Positions 1 through 8,953 of a stretch of DNA of 64,000 nt are shown piece by piece. The position numbers were made by a program, and so were the translations under genes. The notes under the pieces were generated by a model. The model was not told where the DNA came from and did not search any database. It worked only from the letters and a program-made list of their open reading frames with translations. The first letter of the stretch is position 1. The number at the start of each line of letters is the position of its first letter. The stretch is from Turbatrix aceti. Lineage: Eukaryota > Nematoda > Chromadorea > Rhabditida > Panagrolaimidae. Location: contig OZ017767.1 of NCBI GenBank assembly GCA_963969345.1, positions 3,128,739 through 3,192,738 of the forward strand, given 5' to 3'.

Positions 1-3000
1 ACCGTAGAACACCTGGTCGGATCGCTCAAGACAATGTACTGCGGGCCCCTCGCCGCTGAGTTCATGCATATCACTGTGGGTTTTTATAGAATATACTTAT
101 TTTTTTGCAAGGCTGTGTTTTTAGAAACTGGAGGAGAGGAACTGGTTCGGGGAAACATTTGCGGCAGAGCGAGGTAATGTCCCAAAGCGGGACCAGGAAC
201 TGAGAGTGGCACAGTTGATGCTAAGGAGTCAGGTGGGATTTTTTGAAGGACAATAATATTCTATGGAAATAATTTTGCAGAATTTCGACAACTTTTTGGC
301 AAAAAAGTTCCCAACAGTCAAGAGATACGGTTGCGAGGGTGCTGAATCGATGCTCGCGTTCTTCGACGAGCTCTTCAACGCCGCTACCGAGGAAGGGGTG
401 TCTGACGTGGGTTTTTGAACCTAAAAAAAATTTTGATTTGGTGATTTGCAGATCGTGACGTGCATAGCCCATCGAGGAAGGCTCAACCTGCTTGTCGAAC
501 TCATGGATTTTCCGGTCGTTCAGATGTTCAGGAAAATGAAGGGGAAACTTGAGTTCCCGGAAAGCGTCAGGGGTGCCGGCGATGTTCTTTCGCATTTCAG
601 TGAGTTTACATGGCTGAATTTTTTTTTATCTCATCAAAAGTTGGACGAAAAAAATTTCGCACCATTCATAAAAATATGTTTTTTGTTTGTTCGCGAACAC
701 GGTCAAAAATTTCCGCGTTCGTTTGATTTTTCAAACAATATTAAAAAAATCGTTTGCATTTGTTCGATTTTTCAAACTAAATTAATACATTCTTTATATT
801 CCTACGCGAACATGTTTGATCGTCCCTGATTTCGTCATCTCTTTCCAGCCTCATCCTTTGACTACTCATCTGACGCCGGTCAAGTCCACGTCACGATGCT
901 GCCCAACCCGTCCCACCTCGAAGCCGTCAACCCAGTTGCCCTCGGCAAGGCACGTGCCCGGGCGCTGACAAAGCGCGTCGGGGACTACGGAAATGTCGAG
1001 TCTGGTGCCCAGGCGGGAGACGACATCCTCTGTCTCCAGGTGCACGGCGACGGTGCCTTTACCGGCCAAGGCGTGGTCTGGGAATCAATCGCGCTCTCCC
1101 AAGTCCCACATTTCCGAGTCGGGGGCTCGATCCATCTCGTGACGAACAACCAAATTGCCTTTACCGCTGAAGGCGGCGTGGGGAGGTCTACTCGGCACTG
1201 CACCGACATCGCCAAGGCCTTCGACTGCCCAGTCATCCACGTGAACGGTGAATCACCGTCCGACGTTATCAATGCGTGTCGGATCGCTTTTGCTTACAGG
1301 TTGGGATTTTTTTTTGGTTTTTTGGACGGTCTGAAAGAATTTTTTTGCGTGTCCTGAATGGAATTTAGAATTTTTTTGTTGGGCTTAAAATGATTTTTTT
1401 TGGTTTTGGATATTTTAAAGGGAATTTTCTTTTTTTTCAGGCAACGCTACCGAAAAGACGTCTTCGTCAACCTCCTCTGCTACCGTCGATGGGGCCACAA
1501 CGAGCTCGACGACCCTCGCTTCACTCAGCCTCTCATGTACGACATCATCGAGAGCAAAACTTCCATTCCCGACCTCTACGTCAACGAACTCAAGGCTCAG
1601 GGCATCATCGGCGACGAAGAAGTCAAGCAGACCCTCGACGAGCACACTGCGAAGCTTCAGGCTGCGTTGGAAAATGTCGAAAAGGCGGAGCCTCGGGCGA
1701 TTCATTTGGAAGGAAACTGGAAAGGTTCGAACTTTTCTTATCCTGACAAAAATGTTTCAAATTTTTATCGGTTGGCTGTTTTTAGGTTACACCCAGCCAA
1801 CGGCACATTTTACAAAGTGGGACACCGGAGTCGACCTGGGCGTGTTACGGTACATCGGTGAAAAGTCAGTCGAGGTCCCGAAGGATTTTGTGAGTTTTTT
1901 GAAATTCAGAAATGTGAAAAAAATCAAAAGAAAAAATTTAGAATCTGCACCCTCATCTCCAGAAGACCCACGTCGACGCCCGCCTTGCCCAGATGGCATC
2001 TGGCGAAAAAATCAACTGGTCCACGGCAGAAGCCTTCGCGATCGGCAGCGCCCTTGTCGAAGGCTTCGACGTCCGTCTGAGTGGCCAGGACGTCGGTCGG
2101 GCGACCTTCTGCCACCGACACGCCTCCCTCGTCGACCAGATGACCGACCGAGTCCACATCCCGTTCAACAGCCTCGTTCCTGGCCAGACTGCTTTCCTCG
2201 AGGTCGCGAACAACCCGCTTTCCGAAGAGGCGGTGCTTGGCTTTGAGTACGGATTTTCTATCGAGTCTCCGAAGCGACTCTGCATCTGGGAAGCCCAGTT
2301 CGGTGATTTCTTCAACGGCGCGCAGATCATCATTGATACTTTCATCTCGTCGGGCGAATCCAAGTGGCTCACGCAGTCCGGGTTGGTCATGAATCTGCCA
2401 CACGGCTTTGATGGTGCCGGACCCGAGCACAGCAGCTCGAGGGTTGAACGGTTCCTTCAGCTCACGGATAGTCGGGAAGATCAGGCGCCTCCTGATGGCG
2501 ATCACGTCAATTTTTATGTGAGCAAATTTTTTTTTTGATAAAATTTTATCTCTTTGGCACAATTTTTTTTATTTCCGAATTTGTCATTTAATTTTTTTTC
2601 TTTTTGGCAAAAAAATTTATTTCAATTCAAATTTTTTAAATTTTTTTATTCCAAATTTTTTTCTTTAAGATTGTTGGACAAAAAAATCTTTATTTAATTT
2701 TTTTCCCTTTTTAATTTTTTTTAATTTTGCGTGCAAAATTTAGTATTTTTACTATTTTTTTTATTTTGCGTTCAAAATTTTTTTTAATTTAAAAAAAATT
2801 TCAGGTAGCAAATCCAACGACTTCCGCACAATACTTTCACCTTCTACGCCGCCAAACCGTAACACCCTTCCGCAAGCCCCTTGTCATCGTCTCACCCAAA
2901 ATCCTGCTCCGTCACCCCCTCGCGGCTTCGACCTTCTCCGCCTTTGCTCCCGGAACCACATTCCAGCCTGTGCTCGACGATACCAAAACCCTCGATCCAG

Positions 3001-3418
3001 CAGCTGTCAAAAAAGTGATTCTGACCTCCGGAAAGCACGCGTTCACGGTGATGAAGGAACGCGACGAGCGTGGCCTCGCTGACACCGCCGTCGTTCGCCT
3101 CGAGGGCATCTGCCCGTTCCCAATCGAGGATCTACGGGACGTTCTCGGGCGCTACACCAACGCTGAAAGTGGGTTTACTAAATAATATTATTATTTTTGG
3201 GCACAACTGATTTTTATATTTTTGTAGAGTTTGTCTGGTCGCAGGAAGAACCCCGAAACGCAGGGGTATACGCTTTTGCGAAGCCTCGTTTAGCAAATGC
3301 TCTGGGCATCCAAGTCGCCTATGCTGGCCGCCCAGAACTCGCGTGGACCGCGTCGGCTGTCGGCCAACTGCACGAGCAGGAGGCCAAACAGGTCATCGAG
3401 GACACCTTTGCCGCATAG
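1..3418 (+). CDS. dhtkd-1: 2-oxoadipate dehydrogenase E1 (DHTKD1-type), 3' part
   Basis: Thiamine-diphosphate E1 subunit of the mitochondrial 2-oxoadipate dehydrogenase complex, late in lysine/tryptophan breakdown. The 5' end lies outside the window. I read ten exons: 1-75, 125-232, 281-406, 452-599, 849-1299, 1441-1724, 1786-1889, 1942-2517, 2805-3168, 3228-3418. They total 2427 nt, or 808 codons plus stop. Visible signatures are [12 protein letters not shown], the ThDP-binding [38 protein letters not shown], the transketolase-like [14 protein letters not shown] and the C-terminal [24 protein letters not shown] and HVNGESP fit DHTKD1 better than the 2-oxoglutarate dehydrogenase paralog. The start is missing, so transit-peptide targeting cannot be checked. 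An AATAAA-like site lies near 3475. Housekeeping metabolic gene, no breaks seen. Confidence 0.93.
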
Positions 3419-3553
3419 GCTCGTGTTTTTTAGGTTTTCACTTTTAATTGGGTCATTTTTTCAAAAACTACTAAAATAAATAATTTTTAAAATTTTTTGT
3501 TTGTTTTTATTCCGCTCAAAAAATATTTATTTATTTACAAAATACAGTATAAT

Positions 3554-4430
3554 CTACACCAAGTTGCCAGCCTGGATCTCGGCACGAATGTCCGGCTCGA
3601 TCTGATGGTAGAGTTGCATTACCTGCTGCCAGCGCTCTTCCTCGGTCAGACTCGAATCCTGCACGAGGCCCGAGATGAGCGTAAAGTAGTCTTTGACCTT
3701 ATTGCTCACCTTCGGCGTCGTTGCCGCGGAATATGCCACCTGCTTACCGTAAAAGTTGTCAAATCTGGCAGGGGTCAAAGCGTTGTTTCCCGGGTGCCGG
3801 AGTTGGTCAACAGGTTTCTGCGGTTCTTCGCGGAAAGCGCCGTCGTTTACGAATTCACGGAAAAGTTTCTGGCGTTCAGGTCCCAGGTGAGAGACGAGTT
3901 CTTCGACTTCCCTGAGCTTTTGATTGTAAGATTTTTGGGGTTGTCGGAGGATTTTTTTGAACTGAAAATATTTTGCAATAAAAAAAATATTGGCAGAAAG
4001 TTTTTTTATTTACCTCTCTGACGGTCTCCAGCGGGGCCCCTTGGATGAAAGGTGGCAGCGTGTTGACGGGTCTTACGGCGACTGGCACTGGGGCAATCAC
4101 CTTGACACCAGGCGCCGTGACATTGATGCCTTCGACGATGTTTTCCTTCACGGCGATCGGTCGTGGCGACATCCTGACGTTATTGCTGATTCCCGGAGCT
4201 ACTGCGGATTCCAGAGAACTGATCGGGACATCGGGAGCGGTTATTATGTCTTCCGCCTGCTGACCACCGAGACCCTTCTCGCTCGCCGGAATCGGCACTC
4301 CATAACCAGGTGGCGCGTTAACCGGCCTAACGGCCCGAATACCGACCCATAAATTCGGAATCTGACGCTGTGCTTCTAACTTGACAACAAAATACACAAA
4401 AAAGGTCGATATCAACCCTCCAAACCACAT
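3554..4430 (-). CDS. SXP/RAL-2 family (DUF148, Ani s 5-like) secreted protein
   Basis: Two exons, 4014-4430 and 3554-3961, give 274 aa. The N-terminus (MWFGGLISTFFVYFVVKLEA) reads as a signal peptide. A proline/valine-rich linker follows, then the family entry motif PPFIQGAPLETVRE continuing across the intron into FKKILRQPQKSYNQKL. The predicted helical DUF148 region contains VEELVSHLGPERQKLFREF and ARFDNFYGKQVAY. This nematode-specific family comprises secreted small-helical proteins, some known as parasite allergens; the molecular role is unsettled and a cation-binding activity has been proposed. The second exon frame is chosen because it continues the family pattern after the acceptor at 3962-3964. 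The gene is tail-to-tail with the dehydrogenase, about 135 bp apart. Confidence 0.8.
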
Positions 4431-4926
4431 TTCGAAAAAAAAGTGAATGAGAGAACGACAGGTGAACCCAGATTTTTTACCAAATGGAATGGGGTTTTTT
4501 GAAAATCACGAAATGGCGTCGACAAACTGGACACAAAAGGCAGGCGTCTCTTCTTCACTCGTCCAGCCAAATCCACAAAAACGACGTAGTATCCTGTTTG
4601 AAGGCAGGGATTCTCTGGATTGCAGTCGACGCGCTCCACTGACCAGAGGACTTGTTGACTGACTACGCGGGCTGCTGCGGCTGTTGCTTGGAGAAGAGGT
4701 AAGTGACACAGGTGCGGACAGAGTGGACTCGTTTTGGGCGACATTCATTCAACTTTTTGAGGGGTATATCAATTGAGGGGGCGCATGTGATTTTCCTCCA
4801 AATTGGATGATGGTCAGGTAGGGGGGTGAACTTTGCAAAAAAATGTTGAATGGGTTTTATGGGTTTTCGATTCTGTTTTTGTTCCTGAGGAGTACGCCTG
4901 AGCAAAAATAATGTTCCCGTGTGCAA
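4431..4926 (-). other. uncertain coding potential upstream of SXP gene
   Basis: Minus-strand frames are open here (4412-4744, 4663-4926) and include a passage QQVLWSVERVDCNPENPCLQ with two cysteines. I find no convincing start, splice structure or family. It may be the 5' untranslated/promoter part of the SXP gene or an unrecognised small gene. I make no functional claim. Confidence 0.2.
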
Positions 4927-4959
4927 ATAAAAGATAAATATAAAATAATTGTTATGTCT

Positions 4960-5330
4960 AGAATTCCTATTTTGTTATTTTTGGTTTTCAAAATTTTGCG
5001 AGTAACATTTTTTGACGCTAAAATATTACTTTTGTTATGAGTAACATCCGGATTTGTAGCTTATTATGTTACTTCAGGTGCGCTGCATAACATTCAACAG
5101 ATGCTATTTTATTACTTTTGATAACAGTAACATTCAACGTGTGCCGCTATTATGTTACTTCAGGTGCACTGCATAACATCTTACTTTCACTATTTTGTTA
5201 CTTTTGATTATCAAAATGTTGTGCATAACCTTTTTTTAACCTTATTATGTTTATTATTTCAGACTTGTTTCATAACATAAACATCTATGTCATACCGTAA
5301 TAATCTTACGGTGTTCTGTTATCTAAAACT
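4960..5330. repeat. TAACAT/ATGTTA degenerate tandem repeat
   Basis: The stretch is filled with GTAACAT and ATGTTAC words in both orientations. A longer shared unit around ATTATGTTACTTCAGGTGC occurs at about 5063 and again at 5149, a period of 86 bp, each followed by CTGCATAACAT. The words are inverted relative to each other, so single strands could fold. No ORF of note lies inside. It separates the SXP gene from the receptor gene. Confidence 0.6.
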
Positions 5331-5445
5331 TGTTAAAAATAAATAATATTATTTCTACCTTTTTTGCCTTCAACCTTTTTGATTGACATTTTTGAAATCT
5401 GATAAAAATGTTGTATTCACAGAACCACGTTATTTTCCTAGTTTA

Positions 5446-6496
5446 TCAAGTGTGAGTCGGCTGGGGCGTCATAAAATACGAAGAAGGGGCATTAACCTTA
5501 GAACGGAAAGCTCCAATTTTTGGCACGTGATAAAACGCCATAAGCTGTTGTCTCCACGTCGATGCCAGAAAAAAAGGCATGTAAAGTGCAACAAAGTAAA
5601 AATGCTCAAAGAGGAACGAAATGTAGACAAACAAAATGTTAATAAATGTCACGTGGATAAAGTATGCCGTCAGCCGAATCACGGACAGCACGCTGAACAA
5701 CAGCGTCAGAAATATCGCTTGAATGAGAAGGACATTTTCTCCTCGCCGTTGCTGCAGGGGTACAAACGGCATTTTTTCACTATCGGAGCAGAAGCGACTT
5801 TTCAAACCCGCAGATGCACACAAACCGGCTGCTAGGATGGTTGCGCATCCGCTGGAAGCTGTCAGGGCGAGGTTGGAGTAGTAGTTTCCACCGTAGTCAA
5901 ATGGCACCAGCATCCAGTAGCACGTCCAGTATTCTATGATCGGAAGATTCAGCAAAAATGGGAATGAAAGCAGGAAAACGAAGATTAGGCATATCGTTTT
6001 TTTGTTCCAAATTACGTCCATGTGGTTCCAAAAAATTACAGCTAAAAAAGTGTTCAAAAGTGACGCATCTAATGTAAAACTCACCGGTAAATCTGTTGAA
6101 TGCTAAAACCAAGTTCCAAATTCCGAGAAAATACTTGAAGTGCCACGAAAGAATAGCGTAAATCTGAACAAACGTAAACTCATCGGTGTAATTCAATCCT
6201 CGGGCCAAAATATTAATGATCAAATAGTGAATATTGCCAGCAACAAAAAACGTGAAAAAAGGTGATCTGATGTGTTTTTTGTGGTTCATCATGCTTCCTA
6301 TGATAAATACTACCAAAACGAGAATGCAGCCTATGTTTACGTAACTCAGAAATAAATTGGAAAGTTGCAAGATTACTATCACGTAACTTTGCGTTTCCGA
6401 TAAATATCCGAAAGTATGCGAATGTCTAGAGTTGAAATCATCTTCTGCAGAGCTAGAAGATAATACGGGAAGTCGAGTCGTCTGTTCATAGTTCAT
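5446..6496 (-). CDS. chemoreceptor-like 7TM protein (srv/srg-superfamily-like)
   Basis: Two exons, 6085-6496 and 5446-6041, give 335 aa. The first exon holds TM1-TM3 and ends within the motif FNRFTG|A. The second opens with VIFWNHMDVIW and carries TM4-TM7, ending in a FF-x-x-x-TWRQQL box. FNRFTA(I/V)..W after TM3 is typical of nematode Srg-superfamily receptors; which family (srv, srg, srt) is uncertain. The start at 6496 is the first in-frame ATG giving a short extracellular tail like the paralogs; the frame is open further upstream but without ATG. Six more copies or remnants of this family lie at 42.9, 47.6, 49.0, 50.9, 51.3, 60.2 and 62.7 kb. Predicted to act at sensory-neuron membranes (inference). 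Confidence 0.78.
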
Positions 6497-6904
6497 ACTG
6501 ACTTTACCCGGTGTACAGTGTGTAAATAGTGAAGGTGAAAGATTTTGTGCCGCGGCGGCGACATTTTCCAAATCTAATTTATGTATCTGTTTTTGACTGT
6601 CTCAAAACAAATTATACAACGTAGACATAACCCAATTCTGAAAAACGTAATAAGCATCGACAGTATACGTTTACTGTTTTTGTCAAGCGTCTCTTGGCAG
6701 GCTACCTTGCCATAAATAAATTTACTAAATGATTGAAATAAATTAAAATTTTTTTTTGTTAATTCTTACGGATTATTAAATTTAGAATTTATAACTTTTG
6801 GGAGGTAAAAGGTTATTTTCGACGTATTCAATGCCAGTTTTTTGAGTTTCCGCGCATTTTTGGCTTTTCCAACATTTAAGGACAATTTTTTTTCCAAAAC
6901 ATTA
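6497..6904. other. intergenic, AT-rich, nothing recognised
   Basis: Upstream region of the receptor gene. From about 6800 it becomes the left end of the duplicated tRNA-bearing segment. I see no ORF, tRNA or TIR element here. Confidence 0.5.
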
Positions 6905-6996
6905 TATCCCTACGGAGTCTTGATCTCCGGCCCTTCGCATGGCTTAGGCTACGTTTCCTCATAAGTGCGACGCTCTAACCACTGAGCTATAGGGAT
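6905..6996 (-). tRNA. tRNA-Ile(UAU) with intron, copy 1
   Basis: The minus strand folds as a tRNA: acceptor ATCCCTA/TAGGGAT (7 bp), D-arm GCTC/GAGC, anticodon stem TCGCA/TGCGA, T-arm CGGAG/CTCCG and discriminator A. The loop CTTATGA places anticodon UAU, reading AUA isoleucine. A 19-nt insert after position 37 is the canonical place for a eukaryotic tRNA intron, and tRNA-Ile(UAU) is a known intron carrier. Mature length without it is 73 nt. A box TAGCTCAGTGG and B box GATCAAGAC fit pol III consensus. Nucleotide 54 is A rather than T. A TTTT run follows the 3' end. Confidence 0.85.
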
Positions 6997-7263
6997 GGTG
7001 GTATCATGAATATCACAACGTCTCTCGATTTTCAAAACGCTGCTAACTTTGGTGTTGCTGCCTGGGGAAAAAACAGTCTTGAAAGCAGACAATTCAAAAT
7101 GATATGCAACGCTGTATACACCATTCTTGCTGTTATAAGGTCGACGTCGACTAAATAAGAAACCATGTTAAACTCAAAATATTCTTCCAGTGCCAATTTT
7201 TGAGTTTTCTATCATTTCAAACTTTTTTGGCAATTAAGGACAAATTTGTTTTCAAAAAGATTA

Positions 7264-7355
7264 TATCCCTACGGAGTCTTGATCTCCGGCCCTTCGCATG
7301 GCTTAGGCTACGTTTCCTCATAAGTGCGACGCTCTAACCACTGAGCTATAGGGAT
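7264..7355 (-). tRNA. tRNA-Ile(UAU) with intron, copy 2
   Basis: Same 92-nt gene as the copy at 6905-6996, shifted by 359 bp, with the same stems, UAU anticodon, 19-nt intron and A/B boxes. The T-run downstream is TTTTT. Flanking sequence is also shared, for example GGTGGTATCATGAATATCAC just 5' of the gene, so a segment of a few hundred bp was duplicated rather than the tRNA alone. Confidence 0.85.
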
Positions 7356-7497
7356 GGTGGTATCATGAATATCACAACGTCTCTCGATTGTCAAAACGCT
7401 GCAAACTTTGGTGCAACGCTTACCAATGTAAGGAAAAGCTCTTGCAATCATGCACTGACAAAGAACCATATTAGCAAAAAAAGAATTGTGTTTTGAA

Positions 7498-8036
7498 CAG
7501 AGTTGTTCGATGCTCACCAAATTGCTCCTGCTCACTGCTCGCTCCTGCTCAGCTCACGAGCGCGAGCGGAGCGAGCGCGAAAAATTGGAGTGCTCAATGA
7601 GCATGAGCAGAGCGAGCACGAAAAATTGAATTGCTCAAAGAGCGTGAGCAGAGCGAGCAAGAGAAATTTTTAAAATGAGCACTGCTCACTATAAATTTAG
7701 TGCTACAAATACTAAAATACTGGTAATTTCGACCAAAAACACGATGTTGGGGGTATCTCCAAGGAGTATACGGTCTTTCTTTTAGTGAGGAACTGAATTT
7801 TGGCTCAAAATTCACTTTTTTTTGTGTGAGCCATGTTCGCTCATTGCTCGCTCTTGCTCAACTCACGAGCGTGAGCAGAGCAAGAGCAAAGGATCTGAGA
7901 ATAAAAGAGCGCGAGCGGAGCGAGCGCGAAAATTTTAGGAACTCAAAGAGCATGAGCAGAGCGAGCACGGAAAATTGAATTGCTCAAAGAGCGCGAGCAG
8001 AGCGAGCACTGAAAATTGTCGAATTGAACAACTCTG
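7498..8036. mobile_element. non-autonomous hAT-like element with internal GAGC minisatellite
   Basis: The element starts CAGAGTTGTTC and ends GAACAACTCTG, an 11-bp terminal inverted repeat. It is flanked by the 8-bp direct repeat GTTTTGAA at 7490-7497 and 8037-8044. An 8-bp target duplication with a CAGAG terminus fits the hAT superfamily. The interior is built of repeated units (about 40 bp) around GAGCGTGAGCAGAGCGAGC followed by A-rich spacers such as GAAAATTGAATTGCTCAA. No transposase is encoded, so mobility would need a transposase in trans. Confidence 0.8.
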
Positions 8037-8216
8037 GTTTTGAATACGGGGGCGACGGCACGGCTTTTGCTCATCATCAACATCAGGAATAATAGACAGG
8101 ATGTACGACAAACAATGTTTGAGAACACGATGAATGTACCATAGAAAGCAAACAGGAACACATTTTTTAAATCACGTACATTGTTGGACTAATGTTTGAC
8201 AATTCAATGACCCCGA

Positions 8217-8567
8217 TGTGGGAAACACTACCTTGGCCTTCGGTAATGCTCCCAGTGACTTTGTACCCCGTGAGTCTCCGAGAGATAAGAGAGTGTTTAT
8301 TCGAAGCCTCAAACTTAGGTAATTTATACCTATTGGTAAACCAATAGCGCGTTACGCGACAAATAAATAATCAACAAATAAATAAAGAATCATGGGAGCA
8401 AAATGGGAGACAAATATGAGGACACAACCAAAAAGTAGGACGACCAAGAGGCAAGCAGCGAAGTTTCCTAGACTTTCGCTCCGAGAGTCGAAAGCGTGCG
8501 CACAGCCGTAACCGATCTTTCGCGGCTGGAGAAACAGAACGCGCGCGTTCTCGCAACTTTTGCGACA
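8217..8567 (-). repeat. 3' LTR of BEL/Pao element
   Basis: 351 bp matching the 5' LTR. Its outer end abuts the CCCGA target duplication at 8212-8216. The flanking internal DNA is GC-rich rather than purine-only. Confidence 0.93.
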
Positions 8568-8953
8568 CTCGGCGCCGCGGCCACCGAGCGCCCGAGGGAA
8601 ACCAAAAAGACGAATGTTGGCCCGAAGGCCCAAAAATCCCCAAATTCGCAAATAAAAACCGAAAGAAGCGCGGACCGGGTGAGTGAGGGACTTGGGTCTG
8701 GTACGGGTTTTGCCAGTTGAGACTTACCGTGCAAGCCAGGCGGGAACATTGGACCTAGGTGGGGCCTCAACCTTCAAGCCCTGATTCGACCTTCGTCCGG
8801 CCTCGCCGTGAAACACAAACCAAAAAAACCAAAGGGGAGGAGATTTTGAATAAACCCGATATCCCAAATCCAAAAAAAACGCGTGCCTACTCGCCGTACT
8901 TGGTCTGAAGGGGAAGGGAAGGGGGGGCAAAAGGGGAAGAATCATAGACCCAC

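Larger units (their letters stand above)
6800..7400. repeat. tandem segmental duplication carrying the tRNA genes
   Basis: Two direct copies at 359-bp spacing. The tRNA core and its immediate 5' flank are near-identical, down to TCACAACGTCTCTCGATT. The 3' flanks (around 6830-6900 and 7190-7260) share phrases such as GCCA..TTTTTGAGTTT and TTAAGGACAA but have diverged. That pattern fits an older duplication with the tRNA conserved. Confidence 0.7.

Noticed and set aside
6497..6571. Upstream extension of the 5.4-kb receptor to 6571
   Set aside because: The upstream frame starts with TTG, not ATG; the first ATG at 6496 fits the paralogs.
7498..8036. CRISPR-like array
   Set aside because: Repeat units touch with no unique spacers of constant length, and the host is a eukaryote; it is a minisatellite inside a hAT-like element.
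7594..8161. Two ORFs ending in LCSRSLSNSIFRARSAHA
   Set aside because: The shared ending is just the translated GAGC minisatellite, not a conserved protein.
8352..8770. Minus-strand ORFs of 90-100 codons across the 3' LTR
   Set aside because: They span the LTR boundary, recur partly in the other LTR, and have low-complexity composition; not genes.
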